Below the pieces are notes generated by a model. That model ran no database searches. It was not told the DNA's origin and saw only the letters and a list, made by a program, of their open reading frames with translations. 49,064 nt of DNA from Candidatus Limihabitans stercoravium (GTDB lineage Bacteria > Bacillota > Clostridia > Christensenellales > CAG-314). Shown here piece after piece: positions 1 to 7,673 of the stretch. The stretch is taken from the NCBI GenBank assembly GCA_018715495.1, contig DVLO01000031.1:1-49064 (forward strand). Direction: 5' to 3'. How positions within the stretch are numbered: the stretch's first letter is position 1; each line of letters opens with the position of its first letter. A program made the translations under genes and the position numbers.

Positions 1-83
1 GACAATTCCGTTTGGAAAAGTTGAAGGAAATTCACGCAGTGGACGAAGACGCACAGGACGTCCAAGTGCAACAACAGCAGTAA
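1..83 (+). CDS. 3' end of a truncated gene, product unknown
   Basis: An open frame runs in from the left edge (codons starting at base 3) and stops at TAA 81-83. The visible 26 residues are charged and end in a run of glutamines (QVQQQQ), typical of a disordered C-terminus. The fragment is too short to assign to a family. The same-strand terminator at 445-472 could end its transcript, although 360 bases of gene-free DNA lie between. Confidence 0.5.
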   Translation, partial: QFRLEKLKEIHAVDEDAQDVQVQQQQ

Positions 84-444
84 AATTTTTGTTGAATGTG
101 CACTGTCAAAAAATGCACAAGGCGCAATGTATGCAACTGACATGTTTCTGTTGTTTGCATGAAGTTGTTGCAGTGGCGTGAAGGTTTATTCAACTTCAAA
201 CATCAGGCAGTAATTGCAGTGCGATAACGCAAAAACATACAAAAACGTTGAAGCAACGTCATGAAAAATACTGCCGATATTGTTTAATGCTACTTGACGG
301 TGCGTGCAACGAAAGTTTGTCGTGTTTGCGGATTTTCAAAACAATGCCGCTTTACACAACAATGTATGAAACAGCGTTATAAACCGCATTGCGTCCTTCA
401 AAAACAAGTAAACTGCGAAAATTTTAACAGGCAATTTTTTTCAG
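84..444. other. gene-free stretch, no feature recognised
   Basis: About 360 bases between the truncated gene and a clear terminator. It has small dyads (for example ACGTTG-AAG-CAACGT at 245-259). An open frame starting at 294 runs through the terminator hairpin, so I do not accept it as a gene. The distance from gene end to terminator leaves room for a small structured RNA, but I recognise no 6S, SRP, tmRNA, RNase P or riboswitch signature. Confidence 0.5.
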
Positions 445-472
445 GCAAGCCCTCTTCGGCTTGCTTTTTTTT
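445..472 (+). terminator. intrinsic terminator
   Basis: GCAAGCC (445-451) pairs perfectly with GGCTTGC (458-464) across a 6-nt loop and is followed by eight T. It insulates mrp from upstream transcription. Confidence 0.9.
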
Positions 473-516
473 GCAAACGGTTGTAAAATTGAATTACAAA
501 TTTTGGGAAGTGTATT

Positions 517-1338
517 ATGACAGAATGTAATCACGATTGTTCAAGTTGTTCGGCAAACTGTTCCGAACGTTCTCAGCAAATACCCAAGGCGCAACTCCGC
601 AAAGGTTCCACCGTTAAAAAGGTGATTGGCATCGTAAGCGGAAAGGGCGGCGTGGGCAAGTCTTTGGTAACATCTCTTCTTGCGGTGGAAACTCAACGTC
701 GCAACTTGCGTACGGCAATTTTGGACGCCGACATCACCGGTCCGTCTATTCCGCAAATTTTCGGTTTGCACGGCAACGCCACGGCGACGGAAACGGCATT
801 GTATCCTGTGGTGACTTCCTGCGGAACGCAAGTAATGTCCCTCAATCTTCTTTTGGAAGACGTGTCCCAACCCGTTGTTTGGAGAGGTCCCGTCATTGCA
901 GGTGCGGTAACGCAGTTCTGGACAGACGTTGTCTGGCAGGATGTGGACTACATGTTTGTGGATATGCCACCGGGAACGGGCGACGTTCCTCTCACTGTGT
1001 TTCAGTCCTTGCCTGTGGACGGCATTGTGGTGGTAACTTCACCTCAGGAACTTGTGGAAATGATAGTGGAAAAAGCCGTGAAAATGGCGCAGATGCTGGA
1101 CGTGCCTGTTTTGGGCGTAGTGGAAAACTATTCCTATTTCCGTTGTCCCGATTGCGGAAAAATTCACAAAATTTACGGTGAAAGTAACGTCGACGACTTT
1201 GCGGCGCAAAACGGAATCGACACCGTTTGCAAACTGCCTATCGACCCGGATTTGGCACGTATGTGCGACGAAGGAAAAATCGAAAGCGTGCATGCAAATT
1301 GGTTGGACGCTTTGGTGGAAAAAATTTGCAAGTTGTAA
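517..1338 (+). CDS. mrp: Mrp/NBP35 (ApbC-type) Fe-S cluster carrier P-loop ATPase
   Basis: 273-residue cytoplasmic P-loop ATPase of the Mrp/NBP35/ApbC family, which carries or delivers Fe-S clusters. The N-terminus is Cys-rich (CNHDCSSCSANC), as in anaerobe NBP35-like proteins, and probably binds a cluster. A deviant Walker A (GKGGVGKS) lies near residue 46, the switch region reads MPPGTGD, and a C-terminal CPDC pair (about residue 210) is the dimer-bridging cluster site. Length fits the family. The start at 517 has a modest GGGAAG ribosome site. The gene stands alone between terminators at 445-472 and 1488-1520. Need for this carrier fits the several Fe-S enzymes in the window, notably the hydrogenase. 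The exact client is unknown. Confidence 0.9.
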   Translation: MTECNHDCSSCSANCSERSQQIPKAQLRKGSTVKKVIGIVSGKGGVGKSLVTSLLAVETQRRNLRTAILDADITGPSIPQIFGLHGNATATETALYPVVTSCGTQVMSLNLLLEDVSQPVVWRGPVIAGAVTQFWTDVVWQDVDYMFVDMPPGTGDVPLTVFQSLPVDGIVVVTSPQELVEMIVEKAVKMAQMLDVPVLGVVENYSYFRCPDCGKIHKIYGESNVDDFAAQNGIDTVCKLPIDPDLARMCDEGKIESVHANWLDALVEKICKL

Positions 1339-1487
1339 ATTTTTGCATACGGTACAATGTTTTTGTGCTTCGTGAAGTATTTTAAAAGGAAATTTATCGG
1401 TAAATTTGCAACACTGTATCTTTGCAAAACAAGTTGTAACAAAAAAAACGCCTTTAGTCACTTACTTTTGAAACTAGTGTAATAATT

Positions 1488-1520
1488 AGAGAATTAGAAA
1501 AATATCTAGTTCTCTTTTTT
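1488..1520 (+). terminator. intrinsic terminator
   Basis: Ten-pair stem AGAGAATTAG (1488-1497) / CTAGTTCTCT (1506-1515) with one G-U pair, then T5. It lies 150 bases after mrp. Its flanks (TTTTGAAACTA upstream, CTTTTTTCTTG downstream) recur around the terminator at 3951-3986. Confidence 0.75.
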
Positions 1521-1544
1521 CTTGGCTACTTTATGCCGTGAAAG

Positions 1545-1681
1545 GTACTTGACAAGAGAAGAAATGAAAACACAATATCAGAAGGCAGAGAAACGAATAA
1601 AACAAAGCCACAATCGCAAATATTGTTTCTCTGCCTTAATCAGCAAAAGAAGAACTCATTTCAGAGACTCTTGTCAAGTAC
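1545..1681. repeat. 137-bp imperfect inverted repeat, MITE-like
   Basis: Outer arms GTACTTGACAAGAG (1545-1558) and its exact complement (1668-1681) are 14 bp. Nested inside are GAAATGA/TCATTTC (1561-1567/1656-1662) and GGCAGAGAAAC/GTTTCTCTGCC (1584-1594/1625-1635). Three nested perfect arms over 137 bp make a non-coding foldback. It contains no gene. It could be a miniature transposable element or the template of a structured RNA, and I cannot tell which. Confidence 0.65.
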
Positions 1682-1715
1682 ACCATGGAATAAATTAGCC
1701 ATCATATATAATAGC

Positions 1716-1758
1716 AAAAAGCGAAAGTGTGTTACGTTTACCAACACTTTCGCTTTTT
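1716..1758. terminator. hairpin with A/T flanks, possible bidirectional terminator
   Basis: AAAAAGCGAAAGTGT (1716-1730) pairs with ACACTTTCGCTTTTT (1744-1758). The U-rich 3' end on both strands fits a bidirectional terminator, but no gene reads into it directly. Confidence 0.55.
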
Positions 1759-1780
1759 GTCTAATATATTTAGTTGTAGA

Positions 1781-1833
1781 GTGTGCTTGTCTGTCGGAGC
1801 GAAGCGACGACACTTGTATCAAGACAAGCACAC
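1781..1833. repeat. hairpin element with GGAGCGAAGCGACG core
   Basis: Perfect 11-bp arms GTGTGCTTGTC (1781-1791) and GACAAGCACAC (1823-1833) enclose a core containing GGAGCGAAGCGACG. The same 14-mer is found in the B-type units of the tRNA-Thr array (37951 and 38305) and, with one change, in the tRNA-Ser insertion. Confidence 0.6.
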
Positions 1834-2032
1834 GTTTAACAGCCAAATTATATTAAAGTATCTTTTATGATTTTTTAAATTTCTCTAACAACATAGTCAA
1901 TTTATATTCTTTTTTATTTCAATACACACTTTTATTATCGTATAGATTTATTTTTTTACCACACGATAGACAAAAATAAAGTTTTATGATACAATAATTT
2001 TAAATTGAAAATCAAAAAATTAAAGGATTTTT

Positions 2033-2947
2033 ATGAGTCATATTATTGAGATAAGGAATTTAAAGAAATATTTTGGCGACACAAAAGCAGTTGATGATAT
2101 TACATTTTCTGTCGAAGAGGGTGAGTTGTTTGCTTTTTTGGGGTTAAATGGAGCAGGGAAAAGCACAACTATCAATATTCTTGTTGGCGTGTTAAAGCGT
2201 GATAGTGGCGACTGTTTTGTTAATAATTTTTCAGTGGATGAAATTTCTAAAATTTTACCAAGTATTGGAATTGTTTTTCAAACATCTGTACTTGATAAAA
2301 AACTATCTGTGTATGACAATTTAAGATATAGAGCAATGCTTTATGGTATGGACAAAAAAGAATTTGAAAATAATTTAAAATATTTCACAGATAAACTTGA
2401 CCTCGGACAAATCTTAAAAAAACAACTTGATAAGTTAAGTGGTGGTCAAAAACGAAAAGTGGATATTGTGAGAGCACTTTTACATAAGCCCAATATTTTA
2501 ATACTTGATGAACCAACAACTGGGCTTGACCCAAAGACAAGAAAGCTTGTTTGGGATACGATTAACGAATTAAGAAAAACAACAAATTTGACAGTGCTAT
2601 TAACCACTCATTATATGGAAGAAGCAAGTATCGCCGATAATGTTGTTATTATTGATGGTGGAAAAATTGTTGCCGAAGGTTCTCCTTTAACTTTAAAGAA
2701 TAAGTACGCCAACGATTACATTAAAGCATATACATACGACAACAGTATTTTTGAGATTTTAGATAAGGCAAAAATACCATATAAAAAAGAAAAGAATTGC
2801 TTAGAAATGCTGTTTAAAAGCACAGATGAAGCGAAAAATTTTCTAGTGAAGCACAACAACCTATTTAAAGATATTGAAATTGTAAAAGGTTCAATGGATG
2901 ATGTCTTTTTATCTATCACAGGAAAAGAATTGAAGGAGAATATATGA
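2033..2947 (+). CDS. ABC-2 type exporter, ATP-binding subunit
   Basis: 304-residue ATPase of an ABC-2 (DrrA/CcmA-like) exporter. Walker A GLNGAGKST is at residues 37-45, the signature LSGGQ near 140, Walker B ILILDEP followed by the TTGLDP D-loop near 160, and an H-loop TTHYMEEA near 195. The C-terminal 80 residues resemble the DrrA extension that contacts the permease. The start follows AAAGG at good spacing, and the stop overlaps the permease start by 4 bases (ATGA), so translation is coupled. Base composition is much more AT-rich than the backbone genes and the pair is flanked by related terminator repeats, suggesting acquisition. Substrate unknown (drug, peptide or lipid export are all possible). 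Confidence 0.9.
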   Translation: MSHIIEIRNLKKYFGDTKAVDDITFSVEEGELFAFLGLNGAGKSTTINILVGVLKRDSGDCFVNNFSVDEISKILPSIGIVFQTSVLDKKLSVYDNLRYRAMLYGMDKKEFENNLKYFTDKLDLGQILKKQLDKLSGGQKRKVDIVRALLHKPNILILDEPTTGLDPKTRKLVWDTINELRKTTNLTVLLTTHYMEEASIADNVVIIDGGKIVAEGSPLTLKNKYANDYIKAYTYDNSIFEILDKAKIPYKKEKNCLEMLFKSTDEAKNFLVKHNNLFKDIEIVKGSMDDVFLSITGKELKENI

Positions 2948-3846
2948 ATAAACAGTCAGAACTAAGAAAGATGAGGTATTTGACTTTACGAAATATAAAA
3001 TTATACTTCAAAGACAAAATGACCTTTTTGGTTTCACTTATAACCCCACTTATTTTACTTGTTCTCTTTATAGCTTTTTTAAAATCAACTTATGAAGACA
3101 GCATTCTTTCAATAATCCAAGGTTTTGATTTGGACCAAAGCCTAATTGATGCCTTCACTGGTGGGTGGCTGTTTTCATCCGTTCTTGCAACTTCTTGTAT
3201 AACTGTTGCATTTTGTTCAGGAATGATGGTTATTGATAAAATAAATAGAGCAAACATAGACTTTATGGTATCGCCGGTTAAAAAAAATACACTTCAATTA
3301 AGTTATGTGTTAGCAAATTTATTTTCTACATTTATAATTACTTTTGTTTTACTCATAGTCGGGCTAATTTATCTTGCCTGTGTTGGATTTTATATCACTT
3401 TTGTTGATATTTTATTGATTGTTTTTGGGATTATTATAACCTCGCTTTTTGGTACAATTTTAGCAAATATAATTTGGACCTTCACCCATTCCCAAGAAGT
3501 AGTAAGTGGGGTTTGCACTCTTGTTTCTGCCTTATACGGATTTATTTGTGGTGCATATATGCCGATTAACACAATGGGGCAAGGTATGCAATACTTTGTT
3601 TCTCTTTTGCCGGGCACTTACGCAACCGTTTTGTTCAGACAAGGGTTTTTAAACAGTGTTTTAAATAGGATGAGAGAAACTTTGCCACAAGAAATGATAA
3701 ATGGTATTGCCAGCGGGTTTGATGTGAAAATGTCGTTTTTCGGCCATGATGTTTCAACACTTGCACTGATTTTGGTGATAAGCATTTCAACAATTGTATT
3801 GCTTGGAGTTTTCTTGTTTATAAATAAATTTAAGAAAAAAAACTAA
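2944..3846 (+). CDS. ABC-2 type exporter, permease subunit
   Basis: 300-residue integral membrane protein partnering the preceding ATPase. Hydrophobic segments near residues 28-48, 85-105, 130-155, 160-185, 190-210 and 270-292 give the six-helix ABC-2 fold. The large loop between helices 1 and 2 is predicted outside. The short GAYMPINTMG stretch after the fifth helix is typical of ABC-2 permeases. It is AT-rich like its partner. Nothing indicates the substrate, since no immunity, bacteriocin or polysaccharide gene is next to it. Confidence 0.85.
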   Translation: MNKQSELRKMRYLTLRNIKLYFKDKMTFLVSLITPLILLVLFIAFLKSTYEDSILSIIQGFDLDQSLIDAFTGGWLFSSVLATSCITVAFCSGMMVIDKINRANIDFMVSPVKKNTLQLSYVLANLFSTFIITFVLLIVGLIYLACVGFYITFVDILLIVFGIIITSLFGTILANIIWTFTHSQEVVSGVCTLVSALYGFICGAYMPINTMGQGMQYFVSLLPGTYATVLFRQGFLNSVLNRMRETLPQEMINGIASGFDVKMSFFGHDVSTLALILVISISTIVLLGVFLFINKFKKKN

Positions 3847-3950
3847 AACTCAGTAATCTTAAAGTTCAAACACTTTATACACTAATTATCAAATTTTTAT
3901 CTGTTTCAAAAGTATTTAATCTGTCTATAATTTTTGAAACTAATTATAAA

Positions 3951-3986
3951 AAAGAGTTTTACTTTAAAAGTAGAACTCCTTTTTTC
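3951..3986 (+). terminator. intrinsic terminator after ABC exporter
   Basis: GAGTTTTACT (3954-3963) pairs with AGTAGAACTC (3969-3978) including one G-U, followed by a T-rich tract. TTTTGAAACTA (3932-3942) and its inverse TAGTTTCAAAA (4000-4010) flank the hairpin. Confidence 0.75.
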
Positions 3987-4214
3987 TTGTTTATTCTGCT
4001 AGTTTCAAAATGATTTGACCTTGTGTCCATCTTTTTTTTTACGTTATCCGAATTGTACACTCAAGCGTTGAACTTGGTTTGCAATTGATATTTTTTGTTG
4101 CTTTAAATTTTTGTAAGTTGTATTGAGGATGCGTAATTGAATTTTCCCAATGATTGAAACAGTGAAATGTAGTTTTTGTGATGTTTAGTGTTGTTTTGTG
4201 TAAAGTAGTAGGCA

Positions 4215-4243
4215 GAAAAAAAGCCCACAGCAACGTGTGGGCT
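4215..4243 (-). terminator. intrinsic terminator
   Basis: On the minus strand AGCCCACA pairs with TGTGGGCT around a 6-nt loop and is followed by seven U. It sits just beyond the stop of the minus-strand membrane protein gene. Confidence 0.9.
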
Positions 4244-4254
4244 GGTGATTGACG

Positions 4255-4560
4255 TTATTTAACGATTCCAATCAGTTGTGTGTAGGTTTCGGGGAAGAAC
4301 AGGAACACAACAATCAGTGCAATGAGAGCAATAAATATAATCTGGAAAATGATGTTGCGTTTGGACATAGCTTCCATACCAACAATGCCAACAAGCAACA
4401 GCGAACCGTATGTGCGTGCAATCAGCATTATGTTGAGCAGCCATCCTTCAGGAATGAATGGGAAATTTGCATTGATTATCAGCAATGCGTAAACAATTAC
4501 AAGTATTACGGCAAGAATTTCGCCGATGATGTCAAAAATAGCAGATATTGTCTTTTTCAT
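4255..4560 (-). CDS. small membrane protein, function unknown
   Basis: 101 residues with three predicted transmembrane helices (about 10-30, 38-62 and 75-95) and almost no soluble part. I do not recognise a family. The start is supported by an AGGAG site five bases upstream and a consensus promoter at 4605-4632, and a strong terminator follows the stop, so it is a genuine monocistronic gene. It is divergent from the feo operon. Its promoter shares the unusual GGGGTGGTA string with the feo promoter, so co-regulation with iron uptake is possible but unproven. Confidence 0.75.
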   Translation of the reverse strand: MKKTISAIFDIIGEILAVILVIVYALLIINANFPFIPEGWLLNIMLIARTYGSLLLVGIVGMEAMSKRNIIFQIIFIALIALIVVFLFFPETYTQLIGIVK

Positions 4561-4604
4561 TGTTTCTCTCCTTTAAAAATATTGATGTATTTACATCTAA
4601 AAAC

Positions 4605-4632
4605 ATTATACCACCCCTTTAAACAATGTCAA
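4605..4632 (-). promoter_or_regulatory. sigma-A type promoter of the 101-residue membrane protein
   Basis: Reading the minus strand: TTGACA (4632-4627), a 16-base spacer ending GGGGTGG, then TATAAT (4610-4605). Confidence 0.85.
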
Positions 4633-4786
4633 TACACATTTACAGTAGTTAGTATGTGCAATAGTGTAGCATCTTGTACGGGTAATACATATATTTAACA
4701 ACAGAGACAGGTATTTTTGTTGGCGAAATTGCATTTTTCTTTAAAGGAAATTCTAAATCTAATAAAAAAATCAGAAAAATATTCAG

Positions 4787-4800
4787 TTAGCATATGCTAA
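4787..4800. promoter_or_regulatory. palindromic operator candidate upstream of feo promoter
   Basis: TTAGCATATGCTAA is a perfect 14-bp palindrome ending 5 bases before the -35 of the feo promoter. It is the first of three related dyads (TTMGC-ATAT-GCKAA type). A metalloregulator such as the DtxR-type protein at 19439 or the Crp/Fnr protein at 8902 could bind, but the sequence does not decide. Confidence 0.6.
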
Positions 4801-4805
4801 TTCGC

Positions 4806-4834
4806 TTGACAAGGGACATTTGGGGTGGTAATAT
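4806..4834 (+). promoter_or_regulatory. feo operon promoter
   Basis: TTGACA (4806-4811), 17-base spacer containing GGGGTGG, TAATAT (4829-4834). The inferred start near 4841 gives a leader of about 140 bases before the first feoA. Confidence 0.85.
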
Positions 4835-4875
4835 GTCATCGTCAACAACAGGTTGACTTTTATTCAGGGGATATA

Positions 4876-4889
4876 TTCGCATATGCGAA
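4876..4889. promoter_or_regulatory. second palindromic operator candidate in feo leader
   Basis: TTCGCATATGCGAA, a perfect palindrome about 42 bases downstream of the predicted start. It shares the central GCATATGC with the dyad at 4787. Confidence 0.6.
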
Positions 4890-4943
4890 CTGAATTCAAG
4901 CAGATGTTTGAGGGTGGTGATCCCTTGTTTTTTTAATCATCTA

Positions 4944-4959
4944 GTTCGTATATGCGAAC
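4944..4959. promoter_or_regulatory. third palindromic operator candidate before feoA
   Basis: GTTCGTATATGCGAAC is a 16-bp dyad with one mismatched pair, 11 bases before the AGGAGG of the first feoA. It is close enough that a bound protein could also hinder translation. Confidence 0.55.
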
Positions 4960-4983
4960 AATATAAGTCAGGAGGTAAAAACT

Positions 4984-5202
4984 ATGCCGTTGGTAATTGC
5001 GCCGACAGACGTAAAATTGCGGGTTGTCAAGTTGATTGTGGATGACAGGACAAGAAAACATCTGGAAAACCTTGGTATTGTCTGCAATTCTACATTGGAA
5101 GTGCTTTCCAATTCGGGCGGAAGCGTAATTTGTGTGATAAAACAAGGCAGACTTGCCCTTGACAGAACAATTGCTACCAAGATACTGGTAGCTCAAATGT
5201 AA
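4984..5202 (+). CDS. feoA: FeoA-family protein (first copy)
   Basis: 72-residue SH3-like FeoA domain protein, the cytoplasmic partner of the FeoB ferrous iron transporter. It starts with ATG after a strong AGGAGG. The pattern with the region RKHLENLGI followed by a beta-rich half (LEVLSNSGGSVICVIKQGRLALD) is the FeoA fold. It is less typical than the next gene: the usual RRRLxxMG turn is changed to TRKHLENLG. It is the first gene of the feoA-feoA-feoB operon. Confidence 0.85.
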   Translation: MPLVIAPTDVKLRVVKLIVDDRTRKHLENLGIVCNSTLEVLSNSGGSVICVIKQGRLALDRTIATKILVAQM

Positions 5203-5212
5203 GGAGGTAGGT

Positions 5213-5446
5213 ATGATTAAGACACTTGACAAATTTGCCGTAGGGGAATGTGGCGTTGTCAGATGTGTGTCGGGAAACGGAGCAATCCGACGCAGACTGT
5301 TTGACATGGGTGTAACCAACGGTGCGGAAGTTACATTGCGCAAGACAGCACCGCTTGGGGATCCCATTGAAGTAACTCTGAGAGGCTACGAATTGACATT
5401 GCGCAGAACGGAGGCAGCGTGTGTAAGTGTGGAGGTGAAGTCATGA
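5213..5446 (+). CDS. feoA: FeoA-family protein (second copy)
   Basis: 77-residue canonical FeoA: NGAIRRRLFDMGVTNGAEV is the classical FeoA helix-turn, followed by the APLGDPIEVTLRGYELTLRR strand region. An AGGAGG lies 5 bases before the ATG. The stop overlaps the FeoB start (ATGA), so translation is coupled. Two consecutive FeoA genes before FeoB are seen in a number of Bacillota, and each copy may make different contacts with FeoB. Confidence 0.93.
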   Translation: MIKTLDKFAVGECGVVRCVSGNGAIRRRLFDMGVTNGAEVTLRKTAPLGDPIEVTLRGYELTLRRTEAACVSVEVKS

Positions 5447-7671
5447 TCAGGGTAGCATTGGCAGGTAATCCCAACAGTGGGAAGACAACGCTGTTCAACA
5501 ATCTGACGGGAAGTACTGCACACGTTGGTAACTGGCCGGGCGTAACAGTGGACAAGAGAGAGGGAACATACAAGAAGAAGGGGTTAGAAATATCGGTAGT
5601 GGATTTACCGGGCATTTACTCACTTTCGCCCTATACGCCCGAAGAAGTCATTGCACGTAATTACATATTAAACGACAAGCCCGATTGCGTAATCAATGTT
5701 GTTGACTCAACCAATCTTGAACGCAATCTGTATCTTACCACACAGTTGCTGGAAATAGACGTTCCGTTGGTGGTTGCGCTGAACATGACTGATGAACTTA
5801 CACGCCGTGGCGAAAGTGTGGATGTTAAAAAGTTGTCGGAAAAGATGGGCGTTACCGTCGTTGCAATTTCTGCACTTCAGAACAAGGGTATTCATGAGTT
5901 GATGGAGGCTGTGTCCAAGGCATGTACAGCCAAGCGTGAAGGAACAACAGTGCTTGACAACAAACAGTTGTTGCATCTCATCACCGATGTAAAGATTGCC
6001 TTGCAGTCTCAAAATGTTGAAAATGCATTGTTCCATGCAATCAAACTTGCTGAAATGGATGAAATGGAAAGTACTCAACATCCGCAGCTGCTGAAGATGG
6101 TGGAAGGTTTCAAGGCAACTTTCAATGACGACACATTTGGTTCGGATACTGAAGCACTAATTGCCGACGCCAGGTACAAGTATATATCCGTACATTTTTC
6201 AACACTTTACAATCGTTCGGGAAATAAGGCAAAACTTACACGTTCGGACAAGATTGACCGTGTGCTGACAAACAGATGGCTGGGTATTCCTATATTTCTT
6301 GCAATAATGTTTGTAGTGTTTCACTTCACATTTTCCGAAAACTTCCTGTTTCTCAGACGGCTAATTCCTGAAGATTGGGAATCTCTGTCAGGTACGGCGT
6401 TTCAGGGAGTATTTGGCGCAGGTTCGATCAATTCACCGGGCGTAATACTTCAATCATTGATGGGAGTGTTCACCGACTGGCTGACAGGGGTTGTACGTGG
6501 TTGGCTCAGTGGTTCATCCGAATGGGTAAGCGGACTTATCTGTGACGGCGTAATGGCCGGTGTAGGCTCTGTATTGTCTTTCGTGCCGCAGGTATTGTTG
6601 CTGTTTATGTTCTTTTCAATACTGGAAGACAGCGGATACATGGCACGTGTGGCATTTATTCTTGACAGAATCTTCCGCAGGTTCGGACTGTCGGGTAGGG
6701 CGTTCATGCCCATGATCATGGGCTTTGGCTGTTCTATCCCAGCAATGATCAACACCCGTACCCTTGCCGATGAAAAGGAACGTATCGCAACAATCAGGGT
6801 AATTCCATTTTTCAGTTGCGGTGCTAAGTTACCAATTTTGACAGCAGTTGCAGGTGCAATTGTTTCGTCATTCGGTGTAAGCAATGCCGATGTGATTACT
6901 TATCTGATGTATGTTGCAGGCATTGTGACGGCAATCGTGACAGTGCTGCTCATGAGAAATACATCCATGCGTGGTCACACGCCGCCTTTCATCATGGAAT
7001 TGCCCCAATATCACCTTCCGCAGTTCAAGAGTCTTGTTATCCACCTGTGGGACAAATTGAAGCACTTCGTCAAGAAGGCATTTACCATCATCCTGGCATC
7101 TACAATTGTTGTGTGGGTGACAATGCACTTCAGTTTCGATTGGAAGTATCTGAGTGATGAACAAATTGGTCAGAGCATACTTGCAGGATTGGGCAAATTG
7201 GTTCAGCCGTTGTTTACTCCCGTTGGATTTGGTTCACAATTGGGCGAATACGGTTGGGTGTTTGCAGTTGCTGCCGTTTCCGGTCTCATTGCTAAAGAAA
7301 ACGTGATAAGCACCTTTGCGACACTTGCGGCGGGTCTTGGCGCTGTCATTGCCGAAGATCCCACGGGCATTGCCTATGTCGAACAGATGATTGCCTTTAC
7401 AGGCGCAACAGTTGCAGGACTGATTGCATTCATCATCTTCAACATGACAACAATTCCTTGCTTTGCAGCAGTAGCATCCGCCAAGGCTGAACTGCGCAAG
7501 GGCACATTGGGAAGAACATTGTTGTTCTGGATTGTGACAAGTTACATCGCTTCGGCTGTCGTTTACGTTGTGTTGTCGTGGTGGTGGACAGTGTTCATTG
7601 TGTTGGCTGTTGCGGCATTGGCGGTTGCAGGAGTTGTAATTTACAACAAGAAACATCCCGTAAGGAGGTAG
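5443..7671 (+). CDS. feoB: FeoB ferrous iron transporter
   Basis: 742-residue inner-membrane Fe(II) importer. The N-terminal GTPase domain has G1 GNPNSGKT (8-15), G3 DLPG near residue 56 and G4 NMTD near 115, followed by the helical GDI-like region. The membrane part carries two Gate repeats with the Cys-containing motifs MGFGCSIPA, FFSCGAKLP and TTIPCFAAV. The start is ATG 5443, not the GTG 24 bases earlier, because GGAGGTG lies 6 bases before it and it overlaps the feoA stop by 4 bases. The last codons overlap the AGGAGG of the next gene. Promoter dyads upstream suggest metal control of the operon. Confidence 0.97.
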   Translation: MIRVALAGNPNSGKTTLFNNLTGSTAHVGNWPGVTVDKREGTYKKKGLEISVVDLPGIYSLSPYTPEEVIARNYILNDKPDCVINVVDSTNLERNLYLTTQLLEIDVPLVVALNMTDELTRRGESVDVKKLSEKMGVTVVAISALQNKGIHELMEAVSKACTAKREGTTVLDNKQLLHLITDVKIALQSQNVENALFHAIKLAEMDEMESTQHPQLLKMVEGFKATFNDDTFGSDTEALIADARYKYISVHFSTLYNRSGNKAKLTRSDKIDRVLTNRWLGIPIFLAIMFVVFHFTFSENFLFLRRLIPEDWESLSGTAFQGVFGAGSINSPGVILQSLMGVFTDWLTGVVRGWLSGSSEWVSGLICDGVMAGVGSVLSFVPQVLLLFMFFSILEDSGYMARVAFILDRIFRRFGLSGRAFMPMIMGFGCSIPAMINTRTLADEKERIATIRVIPFFSCGAKLPILTAVAGAIVSSFGVSNADVITYLMYVAGIVTAIVTVLLMRNTSMRGHTPPFIMELPQYHLPQFKSLVIHLWDKLKHFVKKAFTIILASTIVVWVTMHFSFDWKYLSDEQIGQSILAGLGKLVQPLFTPVGFGSQLGEYGWVFAVAAVSGLIAKENVISTFATLAAGLGAVIAEDPTGIAYVEQMIAFTGATVAGLIAFIIFNMTTIPCFAAVASAKAELRKGTLGRTLLFWIVTSYIASAVVYVVLSWWWTVFIVLAVAALAVAGVVIYNKKHPVRR

Positions 7672-7673
7672 AA

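Noticed and set aside
84..444. Housekeeping RNA (6S, SRP, tmRNA or RNase P) before the terminator at 445
   Set aside because: None of the conserved core sequences of these RNAs could be found.
294..530. 78-codon Cys-containing open frame upstream of mrp
   Set aside because: It runs straight through the terminator hairpin at 445-472, has no ribosome site and overlaps the mrp start.
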